Positions 35,076 through 43,045 of a stretch of DNA of 64,000 bases are shown one piece after another. Origin of the DNA: a bacterium (lineage in GTDB: Bacteria; Planctomycetota; Planctomycetia; Kolteriales; Kolteriaceae). How positions within the stretch are numbered: the first letter of the stretch is position 1; each line of letters starts with the position of its first letter. The stretch is taken from contig JAIELF010000020.1 in NCBI GenBank assembly GCA_019753235.1, positions 62,001 through 126,000 on the forward strand. The letters are read 5' to 3'. The notes below the pieces were generated by a model. It saw nothing but the letters and a program-made list of their open reading frames with translations, was not told where the DNA came from and made no database searches. The translations under genes and the position numbers were made by a program.

Positions 35076-36397
35076 GGATCGTGATTGGAATCTAGACGAG
35101 CTACCAGGTCGTTGCGAAAGTTGTTTTCGTCGGCCGGCTGGGCGGATCGCGGGGTGCGGGCAGGCGTCGGTTGGCTCCAGGGTCTGAGGATTGGGATTTG
35201 TGCCAGCGAGAGGAGTCGATCGACGTCGATGATCTGCTCGCGGGCCAGATCCGGAAGGGTCGGGCTCAGCGCGAGTTGCCTGGCGAGTTCGCGGAGGAAG
35301 GTCGACGGATCGTGCGTGTTCTGATCGCCGATCGGTCGATAGTGGAGATGCCAGTTTGGTCGTTCGGCCGCGGGCCAGTTGTATTCGATCAGTGGCCGGA
35401 CCACGTACTTGCTGAAGCTGGAAACGATCTGATCAAGGATCCCCTCGCAGTTGCGATAGAGAACCTCCAAGTGGACCTGGGCCATCGCTCGCGAGCCACT
35501 CTGGTCGTTCTGCGTGATGGCGCGTTCCGGGATGCCGAGCGAACGAAGGGCAGCGACATCGAGCATCTCACGCCGTCGTTCCAGTGGGCCGCTGGCTTGC
35601 TGGCCTTCGCTGGCAAGATAATCGTAAAGGTACTTTCCGTCGGGACCGGTACGACTGGAAAGAATCAGGATGCCACCACTCTCGATGCTGGCGAGCTGTT
35701 CGCGCATCACTTCCATGGGATCGAGAGAGGGGTCACTGGCCGGGCCAGTCCCGTCGGGCGCGCGGGCGACGCCGTGCCCGATCGCAAACTTTGAATACCA
35801 GATGCGCTCTTGCTGATCGAGTTGTCGACGCGCTTGCCAGATGGAATAGGGAGCGCCGAGGTAGCGACTTTTTCCGTAAGGTTCGGTGACGGTGGCATCG
35901 AGCGCAAACCACCAGGCTCGCGCTGCTTCCAGGCGGAGTCGGTTATTCGGGCCGATCAGTTCTATCCCATCGAACGACCCATCGTTTTGAAGAATGAGTT
36001 CGGATTGTTCGGGAGGCAAATAGTCTAGTCCTGCCAGCAGATAGCCGCGCGATGTTTCGTCGTAACGAAAGGTTTTCTCGAAGCCAGCTCGGCCATAGGC
36101 GAAGGCCCGCATCGTCAGGGGGAGAGATTGTGCCCAATGAAATAAGACATTCTCGCGAAGGGCAAGGGCAAGCCGATCGTCTGTCCTGCCAGTGGGCAGA
36201 TCTAAGACAAGCTCGAGCGGTGCCGAGCGGACCAGCGACTCAATGACGAGATATCCGAGGCGAAACTGGTAGTCTTGCTCGATCTGTTCGACCAGCCGAA
36301 CTATCGACCGCGCCTCGGCCGGGCTAGCATGTCCCAGAACTTCTTTGTGCCGGGCGGCTTTCGGGAGATCTCTTGGTACGTTTGCTCGATCACTCAT
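35072..36397 (-). CDS. Portal protein (Mu gp29/DUF935-like)
   Basis: The protein has 441 residues. It has the helical/beta layout of DUF935-type portals: an N-terminal region around LVEQIEQDYQFRLGYLVIES, the segment PLTMRAFAYGRAGFEKTFRY, a stem region with LDQQERIWYSKFAIGHG, and SGGILILSSRTGPDGKYL. The clip/C-terminal part has LLSLAQIPIL. It directly follows the terminase large subunit gene. Confidence 0.8.
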   Translation of the reverse strand: MSDRANVPRDLPKAARHKEVLGHASPAEARSIVRLVEQIEQDYQFRLGYLVIESLVRSAPLELVLDLPTGRTDDRLALALRENVLFHWAQSLPLTMRAFAYGRAGFEKTFRYDETSRGYLLAGLDYLPPEQSELILQNDGSFDGIELIGPNNRLRLEAARAWWFALDATVTEPYGKSRYLGAPYSIWQARRQLDQQERIWYSKFAIGHGVARAPDGTGPASDPSLDPMEVMREQLASIESGGILILSSRTGPDGKYLYDYLASEGQQASGPLERRREMLDVAALRSLGIPERAITQNDQSGSRAMAQVHLEVLYRNCEGILDQIVSSFSKYVVRPLIEYNWPAAERPNWHLHYRPIGDQNTHDPSTFLRELARQLALSPTLPDLAREQIIDVDRLLSLAQIPILRPWSQPTPARTPRSAQPADENNFRNDLVARLDSNHDP

Positions 36398-36400
36398 GAG

Positions 36401-37789
36401 CTAGCTCCTTGGTTGGAATCGCGTCTGGCCTGGACGCAAGCTTCGAGGGAGTGGAACGGGTCCGGTCGCTCCGACGGCAGCACTGGCATCGAGGGCCATG
36501 GCGGCGGCCCAAAATCGATCGGCATGACCAACTTCGCTACGATCGGTTTCGACACGATCAGCTCCGCCGACCGTACGGGGCCGATGAACGAGCCGAAGAT
36601 CTCGACGCAGGTCGTCATCGGCCGGAAGTCGAACACGACGCTCCGCCAGGGCGACCGCCAATCGATGGGCCAAGCGTGCTTGGACGCCGGGAGAGAGTTG
36701 AATTCCTTGGACGATGCCAGGCCAGCTCGCTTCAAGCTCCTCGGCCAGTTGGTAGCCGATACCTCCTTTGTCGATGACACAAGTGACGACGCCCCCTTGC
36801 AGTCGCCGATCGATCGCTTCTCGTTGCTCGCGAAAACTAACGCCCGAGAGAACATCCAATCGTCGGCACCAAAAGACATCGCCGACCCGCTCCCAGACAA
36901 CGATGACGGTTCGATCGCGCGTTCGGCCGATGTCGACTCCGACATAGAGTTCGTGCTCGCGCGTTGGAACAAAGTCTTCGCCCCATAGAGTCTCGTCTTC
37001 GCACGCGATGATGTCCGCGTAGGGGATGATCGCGTCATCGCCGATGTTCCAATCTCCGTCGAGAAGCTGGGCCTGTGTCGTTGGATCGAGCTGCGCCAGG
37101 CTTTGACGATACTCTTCGCGGTCGATGTGTGGATTGTCGTCGACCTTGGCAGAGACGAACCAACGCCTTTGTTGGCGACCTTCGACAAGGAACCGCTGCC
37201 GAACCCAGTCGTGCCCGAGCCCGCCCGGATTGCTGGCGGATCGCATTCGCAGAGGTACCTCTATCTGTGTCGATCGTCGAAGCCTGCTGAACAAGTAGAG
37301 GTACTCCTCTTGGGTAAACTGAGTGAGTTCGTCGAACGCGATGAACTGAAACTCGCTCGATTGGTAGCGGTAGCGATCGCTGGCCTTTTCGAGATAACCG
37401 AAGGTCAGCGAGCTGCCGCTTTCAAACATCCATCGTTTGTTGGCTTCATCCCAAGTCGAACCGCTGGATTGCAACCATTCATGCGAACGAGCTAAGAGTC
37501 CTCCGGGTAAGTTGGCGTCGGTCAATCGCCGTCGTAGGATCAGGGCGGCATAGCCGGGCATGTCGACGTATTGCAAGGCTCCCATGAGAAGGGCATCGCT
37601 CTTGCCGCCGCCGGCCGCTCCTCCATAGAGAGCCTCCAAATCATGGATCGCGAGAAACGCCGCTTGCTTGATCGTGGGTACGTGCGGAATGATCGAGGTC
37701 CATCTTGGAATCAGGTTGGTTTGCCACGACGGATTCAAGAGCACCTGATTCATCCAGGACGCGGGCGACTTCGCCGAGGAAATGGGCAT
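36401..37789 (-). CDS. Terminase large subunit
   Basis: The protein has 462 residues with both motor parts. Walker A is GGAAGGGKS (56-64), Walker B is FIAFDE (149-154), and the coupling segment is RMRSASNPGGLGHDW. The C-terminal RNase H-like nuclease begins with YVGVDIGRTRDRT (D286 as first metal ligand). Its start overlaps the small-subunit frame by 149 bases, which is long; a Met at residue 13 gives 113. It packages DNA into the prohead. The end of the protein is Arg/Pro-rich. Confidence 0.9.
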   Translation of the reverse strand: MPISSAKSPASWMNQVLLNPSWQTNLIPRWTSIIPHVPTIKQAAFLAIHDLEALYGGAAGGGKSDALLMGALQYVDMPGYAALILRRRLTDANLPGGLLARSHEWLQSSGSTWDEANKRWMFESGSSLTFGYLEKASDRYRYQSSEFQFIAFDELTQFTQEEYLYLFSRLRRSTQIEVPLRMRSASNPGGLGHDWVRQRFLVEGRQQRRWFVSAKVDDNPHIDREEYRQSLAQLDPTTQAQLLDGDWNIGDDAIIPYADIIACEDETLWGEDFVPTREHELYVGVDIGRTRDRTVIVVWERVGDVFWCRRLDVLSGVSFREQREAIDRRLQGGVVTCVIDKGGIGYQLAEELEASWPGIVQGIQLSPGVQARLAHRLAVALAERRVRLPADDDLRRDLRLVHRPRTVGGADRVETDRSEVGHADRFWAAAMALDASAAVGATGPVPLPRSLRPGQTRFQPRS

Positions 37790-38258
37790 CGTGCTGTAAC
37801 CTTACCGCAATGGGCAGAGACCGCCGATTCTTCGACTCGCGAGCAAAGCGGGCGGCACTTTGGCTCCACCGTTTGGGGAACTTTCGTTCGAGATAAGCGA
37901 TCGCTGCCCGCCAGTTGTTTCGCATCTCGCGGTTGATGATTCCCACCGCCATGGCCTCCGGTTGAGCCTGTGCTGATTGGACGGCGTCATAGAATCGGCG
38001 GTACGGCCCGCTCGACTCTTGCCGACCTCGTTTCATCCACTTCCAGAACGTGTTCGGACTGATGCCGGCGACGCGTGCGGCGACACTGGCATAGCTGCCC
38101 GAACGAAGCACCTGCAGGATCTTCTCCTGCACACTGGGGGTTAGTTTGCCGGCCGAGGAAGTGGATCGAACCGACTTCCCCTCGCGGCGTGTTTTACTCT
38201 TGCGCTCTTTTGAGGATGCCAAATCGGGATGCCTCCTTGGGGCGAGGTGGACCAACAT
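37641..38258 (-). CDS. Terminase small subunit
   Basis: The protein has 205 residues. A basic tail (residues 1-35) precedes a helix-turn-helix of the terminase small type (SYASVAARVAGISPNTFWKW). Helical oligomerisation segments follow (YDAVQSAQAQPEAMAVGIIN and NNWRAAIAYLERKFPKRW). It recognises the packaging site. It overlaps the ABC/GNAT gene upstream by 65 bases and the large subunit downstream. Confidence 0.85.
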   Translation of the reverse strand: MLVHLAPRRHPDLASSKERKSKTRREGKSVRSTSSAGKLTPSVQEKILQVLRSGSYASVAARVAGISPNTFWKWMKRGRQESSGPYRRFYDAVQSAQAQPEAMAVGIINREMRNNWRAAIAYLERKFPKRWSQSAARFARESKNRRSLPIAVRLQHDAHFLGEVARVLDESGALESVVANQPDSKMDLDHSARTHDQASGVSRDP

Positions 38259-39318
38259 ATTCGAAGCTGGCCGTTCGCCGGCGAATGCTGCTCGTGGTGC
38301 GAAGCGATCTCTTTCTGGGTAAGTCAGAAACCCGGCTTGGTCCGCGCGTCATGCGCCAAAGAGCGGACTTGGCTCGGTGACGAATCATGGCCGGCGAACT
38401 GGTGACGCTTCGATAAACCCTGCCGGCCGCACGGTACATGCTGGCGACGAACTCGCTCAGTTGGTTGCCGATACCGACCCCTTGAAAATCGGGCAGGCAA
38501 ACTGTTCGGTGCTCGCGAAAACCGGGCCGAGTTGGGTGCGGCCAATAGAGGACGGCCGTGAACGCCGCGGGCATTTCATCCACACGTGCTAGATAACAAC
38601 GAGCGGCCGGCGACAACGCTCCACTCAGATAATGATGCTCGCGAAACATCTTCCAGACTTGCCGGGTCGTCGGTTCAATACGGAGAGTGATCGGGGGCCG
38701 GGGCCGAAGGATCCTCCAGAATAAGCGGTTTTCATCGGTCCGAAAAACCCAATCGGGGGTGAGCCAGTCTTCAACATCTTCGTGGCAAGTAACAGCGACG
38801 AATTGACTGCTTCCCTTTCGGATCGCTTTTGCGAGGGCGGCACTCCCGACCCGAGCGACGCGACGGTCGACCACGCTCGAGTATTCATCCACCACAGCCA
38901 GCGTCGGCTGTTCCGCCAATGTGCGCGCGATGGTGACGCGAAACTGTTCTCCGTTCGAAAGCGTCGAGTAAGGCCGGAGCCAGCTTGGTGGACTGCTGAA
39001 CCCGACGCTCGAAAGAAGAGCTGTCACCTCGCCGATCGACATCTCCGAGGGAAAGCCATCCACCACGGCCGCACGGCTTGGCCAATTCCAAGAGTCGACG
39101 ATGGCATCCCCGAAGAGTTCGCGAGCAATCGTCGATTTGCCCGATCCGCTGGGGCCGACGATCAAACCCAGCTGCCAAGGATTCTCATCCAATGGAAGCT
39201 CGACGTCCCACGTTCGCTGAGCACAAGAGAGTCTCGGCACATCGAACATTCCTTCGACTTGGAGCACCCGAGGCGACGAGAGGACTTCGGTAGATCTCAC
39301 GATGCGAGCGCTCGGCAT
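38194..39318 (-). CDS. ABC-ATPase fused to GNAT acetyltransferase (COG2401-type)
   Basis: The protein has 374 residues and a GGAGG ribosome site. The ATPase half has Walker A GPSGSGKST (55-63), signature LSNGEQ (120-125), Walker B LAVVDE (140-145) and a switch histidine in VTCHED. From about 215 a GNAT-like domain follows (KMFREHHYLSG, then FQGVGIGNQ at 278-286 as the acetyl-CoA loop). Fusions of this kind are known as a conserved group of unclear function; the GNAT part recalls DNA-modifying Mom-type proteins. Lying between a ParB-like gene and the terminase genes, it may modify or mark DNA before packaging. This role is inference. No membrane partner is present, so transport is unlikely. 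Confidence 0.85.
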   Translation of the reverse strand: MPSARIVRSTEVLSSPRVLQVEGMFDVPRLSCAQRTWDVELPLDENPWQLGLIVGPSGSGKSTIARELFGDAIVDSWNWPSRAAVVDGFPSEMSIGEVTALLSSVGFSSPPSWLRPYSTLSNGEQFRVTIARTLAEQPTLAVVDEYSSVVDRRVARVGSAALAKAIRKGSSQFVAVTCHEDVEDWLTPDWVFRTDENRLFWRILRPRPPITLRIEPTTRQVWKMFREHHYLSGALSPAARCYLARVDEMPAAFTAVLYWPHPTRPGFREHRTVCLPDFQGVGIGNQLSEFVASMYRAAGRVYRSVTSSPAMIRHRAKSALWRMTRGPSRVSDLPRKRSLRTTSSIRRRTASFEYVGPPRPKEASRFGILKRAQE

Positions 39319-39842
39319 GCGTATCCCTCCTCTTGCAAACGGGTCAGCAGTTGCCGTTGCTGGGATTCATCTTGACAGGTGACAATCACTTCGAATCCCT
39401 CGACGAGTTCATCGGACTGATCGTCGGCAGTGTCAACCGTCTCAAAGAGGAGTTGCTCCAGGTCTGCGTCTCGATAGCCAGTCCCGTCGAGTCCCAGATC
39501 GCTGCCGGCCAACTCCGCCAGAAGAAGGGCCAGCTCATCCTCGTCCTGGGTCGCCAGGTCGCTGGTGCGATTGTCGGTGAGGAGAATCCGGAGGGCCTGT
39601 TCATCATCGATATCGAGGTAACAGACCGGAAGGGAAGTCGCCCCGCTGACCAGAGCCGACCGATAGCGATGGTTCCCCGCGAGGATGTAACCTGTCGATC
39701 GCTGCACCACGAGCGATCCGTACCATCCGTTGACCGAGATGGAGTTTGCAATCGCCGCCAGGTTGCCTCGTCGTGGATTGCGAGGATGCGGGCGAACATC
39801 GCCGATCGGGACGGTGGCAAATTGTTGATCGAGAGTCTTCAT
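39297..39842 (-). CDS. ParB/sulfiredoxin-like nuclease-domain protein
   Basis: The protein has 181 residues from MKTLDQQFATVPIGDVRPHP; the longer frame covers the previous gene. The ParB-N domain is clear: VRPHPRNPRR, then SISVNGWYGSLVVQRSTGYI and AGNHRYRSALVSGATSLPV (GxxR/HR-type CTP-binding signature). The C-terminal part is acidic. Phage proteins of this type often act with DNA-modifying or methylase partners. It overlaps the ABC/GNAT gene by 22 bases, which suggests they act together. Confidence 0.85.
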   Translation of the reverse strand: MKTLDQQFATVPIGDVRPHPRNPRRGNLAAIANSISVNGWYGSLVVQRSTGYILAGNHRYRSALVSGATSLPVCYLDIDDEQALRILLTDNRTSDLATQDEDELALLLAELAGSDLGLDGTGYRDADLEQLLFETVDTADDQSDELVEGFEVIVTCQDESQQRQLLTRLQEEGYACRALAS

Positions 39843-39888
39843 ATCGTCTCCCGGAGGAATGAAATGTCTGCTGAAAGTGTTTGCTGTG

Positions 39889-40224
39889 CTATGCGGATCG
39901 TCGGGCGGCATGCTGCTCTTTGGCGGCAACCCGAAGTCGATAACGCCGCAACTGGATCTCGTGAACGGGCTCCCATCGCCAGTCGCGAAAGAAGTCGTCG
40001 TAGACCCATCGTTCGAGCCACGCCGAGGATACCTCGTGGAGTTCCTCTCGGGTGAAGTCGTCGATGCTGGCTCCGAGCCTTGCCATGGCATCTTCGATCG
40101 AGTCGGCCAGCGTGAGGAGGAACTCTCGCCCGTCGTTCCACATTCCCATCACTCGCCAATCCTTCATTGAGGTAGGCGACTCGATGGCGTCGATAATGGT
40201 CGGGTCGGATCCGGTGGCGATCAT
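39889..40224 (-). CDS. Small acidic hypothetical phage-like protein
   Basis: The protein has 111 residues. The ATG at 40224 overlaps the preceding stop (ATGA 40221-40224). Soluble, with DSIEDAMARLGASIDDF and an aromatic stretch (WLERWVYDDFFRDWRWEP). No family is recognised. Confidence 0.6.
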   Translation of the reverse strand: MIATGSDPTIIDAIESPTSMKDWRVMGMWNDGREFLLTLADSIEDAMARLGASIDDFTREELHEVSSAWLERWVYDDFFRDWRWEPVHEIQLRRYRLRVAAKEQHAARRSA

Positions 40225-40559
40225 GGTTGATGCTTCTCCCTGTAAAATGGTGTTGGAACAGTGAGGCTGTTGATTGCTGGTGTCGTGAAAGATTCGGGGC
40301 GTTCGCGCCACTCGTAGAGGTCGCGATACTCAACTCGGCAAACGCCTTCGTTGCAAACGCGAACGGCTTGTTTGCCGACCCACACTTGCTCATAAACAAC
40401 CGCCGGCAGAGCAATCTCTGAAGATCGGCTGCTCGTGGTTGGTCGGATGTCGCCGCGGTCGATCAGCGTGAAAGAGAGAACGTCGATCACGTCGAACGAG
40501 AGATTTGTCGACGAAAGGAGGATCATCCCCCAGAGGATTGAAAACGGGATCATGTTCAT
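40221..40559 (-). CDS. Hypothetical protein with hydrophobic N-terminus
   Basis: The protein has 112 residues. MNMIPFSILWGMILLSSTNL could be a signal peptide or membrane anchor. A pair of cysteines occurs in VRVCNEGVCRVEYRDLYEW. It lies 22 bp downstream of the papain-like peptidase gene and is coupled to the next gene by a 4-base overlap. The function is unknown; a lysis or envelope accessory is possible. Confidence 0.55.
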   Translation of the reverse strand: MNMIPFSILWGMILLSSTNLSFDVIDVLSFTLIDRGDIRPTTSSRSSEIALPAVVYEQVWVGKQAVRVCNEGVCRVEYRDLYEWRERPESFTTPAINSLTVPTPFYREKHQP

Positions 40560-40581
40560 ACTCCTCCTTCATGAGCTGCCA

Positions 40582-41499
40582 TCAACCAATGAGCCGAAAG
40601 TCGAGATCCTGTGCTGGGAATCCGTCGAACTGACTGAAGGCGAAGGAGTCCTGCTGCCGGACCATTCGCGTGACGGTCGCCGCATCCACCCAGAAGCCAC
40701 CGGGAGGGGCATCATCGACGGGCGCGCCGTGGGCATCTGCTCCCCATGAGTTAAGGCAGTAACAGCCCGGTCGGGCTGAGTCGTCGTCAACACCGATGAA
40801 GCACATTTGATGCGCCCATGATCCGGCAGGGACGCCCCAAAGCTTAGACCTGTCCACCTTGCCCCGCATTTGGAAGCCTTGGTTCGAAGCGACCGTGACC
40901 GGGTAGCCGTTGGCCAAAGCGTCGCGGACCTGTTCGTAGGACGTGACCTGCGAAGTCGTCTTGAGGACGAACGGCTTGGCCCGTTGGAGGAATTGCGTCG
41001 GCGGGCCAGGACGATTCCCCCACGTCTTCGCCACCGAGCCGGAATACTTCGGGACATCCGGTTCATCCGCGAAGAGGACGCCGAACTTCTTCAACCCCTC
41101 GGCCGCCCATGATCCAATGGAACCGTCGCCATTGATTCGGCCGCCGCCGATTTGAACGCGACTGACCCCGTAGATGAATGGCTGGAAGGCTGGGCGAAAC
41201 TTCTCGCGATCCCCGAGACGAACGATCTCCATCGCCGACAGATAGTTGATGGCATTAGCCGCCCCTTGACTCACACAGTCGCCAACCTCTTGACGGAAGG
41301 TCGGCAAGTGTTTTCCGTCGTTGATCTTCCGCGAGTAGTCCCAGAGGACGCATCGCTTGCCAACGCTCGATTCCGTTTGCCCGACGACAAAGAAGGGGGG
41401 CATCGAGCCAAGAACCGATTCGACGATCTTGGTGGCGTCGGCCGATCGCTCTTCAGGAGGCACCCAGCCGAACTGTCCCGCAGGGAGATAGTTCCCCAT
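40582..41499 (-). CDS. Papain-like (C1-family) cysteine peptidase
   Basis: The protein has 305 residues from MGNYLPAGQFGWVPP; an ATG further upstream overlaps the previous gene and is less likely. The catalytic set is visible: C75 (QEVGDCVSQGAANAI), H230 (SWAHQMCFIGVDDD) and N250 (LNSWG). There is no obvious signal peptide or pro-domain. It sits beside a small membrane protein gene at the head of the particle operon. This is where a lysis or entry enzyme would be expected, yet no muramidase or amidase is present. A role in degrading a protein-rich cell wall is a hypothesis. Confidence 0.88.
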   Translation of the reverse strand: MGNYLPAGQFGWVPPEERSADATKIVESVLGSMPPFFVVGQTESSVGKRCVLWDYSRKINDGKHLPTFRQEVGDCVSQGAANAINYLSAMEIVRLGDREKFRPAFQPFIYGVSRVQIGGGRINGDGSIGSWAAEGLKKFGVLFADEPDVPKYSGSVAKTWGNRPGPPTQFLQRAKPFVLKTTSQVTSYEQVRDALANGYPVTVASNQGFQMRGKVDRSKLWGVPAGSWAHQMCFIGVDDDSARPGCYCLNSWGADAHGAPVDDAPPGGFWVDAATVTRMVRQQDSFAFSQFDGFPAQDLDFRLIG

Positions 41500-41500
41500 G

Positions 41501-42184
41501 TTATTTCCCTCCCACGGCATCGAGGCCGGTGGCGATTTCGCCCCAAGCCTCGGCATAATCCGAAGGGGTCCGAAGCTTCGATTCGCGATGAAGTTGACTC
41601 AGCCTTGCTTCGAGTTTGATTCCCCAGGGTCGCCAAGCATCGATATGACTGCCCAGCGCGAGATTGTTGCTGGCGAGTGTTTCGCGGAGAATCGCCGCCG
41701 GGTCCTTGATCGCACCTGCCACGATCGCGCTCTGGACCGCGCGGAAAGATCGGGCGAGCTCTCGGCTCTGTCCCCGATGCTCGGCCGGCACCGCTGCCGC
41801 CGCCCAGTCGGCCGCCTCTTTGATGAGTCCGAATCGGCCGCTCGGATCGGGGCGCGGGGGATGTGGCGTATCAGCGACATCGATGGAAAGGGTTTGATGA
41901 CGACGCTTCTCAAAGGAGACGCACGACACGAAATACCGTCCCGGCGTCAAATCAAGCAGCGCCACAAACGAGCCCTGTTCGCCACGCCCGCTGATCCAAC
42001 GAGTCCCTGCCGGTTGGACCTGCCAAACACATTCGCTCGGCTCGGCCGTCTGCACCACGACGCTTTGTCCCGCTTCGACCTTCTCGGGCAACAGAACGAG
42101 AGGCTCGTCGACGGCCGGCGTCGGTTGACGAGGAGCATCCGCTCCCCAAAGGACCAGTCCAACAAGTCCAAGCATCGCGACCAT
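41501..42184 (-). CDS. Exported hypothetical protein of the particle operon
   Basis: The protein has 227 residues with a short hydrophobic start (MVAMLGLVGLVLWGADAP) and AAGGAG upstream. The first half is a beta domain (LLPEKVEAGQSVVVQTAEPS, then DLTPGRYFVSCVSF). The second half is helical (FGLIKEAADWAAAAVP). The stop lies just before the peptidase start. No family is recognised; the Ig-like first half suggests an envelope or surface role. Confidence 0.6.
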   Translation of the reverse strand: MVAMLGLVGLVLWGADAPRQPTPAVDEPLVLLPEKVEAGQSVVVQTAEPSECVWQVQPAGTRWISGRGEQGSFVALLDLTPGRYFVSCVSFEKRRHQTLSIDVADTPHPPRPDPSGRFGLIKEAADWAAAAVPAEHRGQSRELARSFRAVQSAIVAGAIKDPAAILRETLASNNLALGSHIDAWRPWGIKLEARLSQLHRESKLRTPSDYAEAWGEIATGLDAVGGK

Positions 42185-42187
42185 GGG

Positions 42188-42532
42188 CTACTCCTTCGTC
42201 AAGACTTCCAGCAATCGGGCCAACAACCAACGCAACAAGATGCCGGCCGGCAAACCCAAGCCACGTGCGAACTCGCTCCCCTCGGCCACCTCTTCGGTCA
42301 GCATCTCTAGAGACTGGGCGGCCTCTTCGTCCGTCGGGAGTGATTGGATCGGAAACGCTAAATCCGTCGGCTCACCCAGTGCCAACTTCTGAACGTAGCC
42401 CTGCACGTTCCAGACATGCTTGGCGAAGGAAGCCCGCTCGCGGACTAAGTCTCCGCGACGAACCATGCGAACCAACTCACGGGCACATTCGAGCGGAAGT
42501 TCCTTCGGATAATCGACGCTGCACTCGCTCAC
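42188..42532 (-). CDS. Hypothetical helical protein
   Basis: The protein has 114 residues and is coupled to the preceding gene by ATGA (42529-42532). Mostly helical; the C-terminal segment LGLPAGILLRWLLARLLEVL is amphipathic or membrane-associated. No family is recognised. Confidence 0.55.
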   Translation of the reverse strand: MSECSVDYPKELPLECARELVRMVRRGDLVRERASFAKHVWNVQGYVQKLALGEPTDLAFPIQSLPTDEEAAQSLEMLTEEVAEGSEFARGLGLPAGILLRWLLARLLEVLTKE

Positions 42533-42906
42533 GGCTGCACCTCCTCTTTGCTTGATTCAAGTCCCCACCGAGATTCCATCTGCTCCACGAGATCCAACGT
42601 CCGCAGCATGACGGCCCGACTCTCGGCAACCTCTTTCATCACTTCCATCACGCTGAGTCGCCTTTCCTGCTCACGCTCGAAAGCGGTGATCACGTCGCGC
42701 AAGTTTGCCGAGTGCTGATCCTGCATCTCCCGGTAACCCGCTTTGATCTGGTCGATTCCCCGACTGATCCCCTCGCGAATGAGAAAATCCCCCGCCCGGT
42801 AGAGCCCAAAAAGAATCGCCAAGAGGATCACAAAGGAGGGCCCCTGCCGAAGTGCCCCCAAAAGGAGCTGCTCGCGAATCCCGATCTGCTCCGATGGCCC
42901 CGACAT
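42529..42906 (-). CDS. Small membrane protein, holin-like candidate
   Basis: The protein has 125 residues, the first gene of the operon, with AGGAGG/AAGGAG upstream. One membrane segment (SFVILLAILFGLYRAGDFLI) is followed by a coiled coil of about 70 residues (QIKAGYREMQDQHSANLRDV, EREQERRLSVMEVMKEV). The size and single span followed by a charged tail resemble some class III holins or phage spanin-like proteins. The call is tentative. Confidence 0.6.
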   Translation of the reverse strand: MSGPSEQIGIREQLLLGALRQGPSFVILLAILFGLYRAGDFLIREGISRGIDQIKAGYREMQDQHSANLRDVITAFEREQERRLSVMEVMKEVAESRAVMLRTLDLVEQMESRWGLESSKEEVQP

Positions 42907-42927
42907 CCCGCTCTCCTTACCTCCTGG

Positions 42928-42952
42928 ATACTGAACAAACGAATATTACCAG
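42928..42952 (-). promoter_or_regulatory. Phage promoter/operator repeat, copy 1
   Basis: In the sense of transcription: CTGGTAATATTC then GTTTGTTCAGTAT. TAATAT as -10 with TTGATT 16 bases upstream gives a fair sigma-70 promoter about 21 bases before the ribosome-site/ATG region of the first operon gene. The part after the -10 is shared with the copy at 35051-35075. A 12-bp palindrome GTCCATATGGAC lies further upstream at 42996-43007 and could be an operator. Confidence 0.55.
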
Positions 42953-43045
42953 CAGAAAAAACGAAATCAACATGAGCCAAAAAATGGATTCAGATGTCCA
43001 TATGGACCATGTAAAGGTGATTTTTGAGGACGTGGACGAGAGTGG

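Noticed and set aside
38194..39318. ABC transporter ATPase
   Set aside because: There is no membrane component, and the ATPase is fused to a GNAT domain within a packaging operon.
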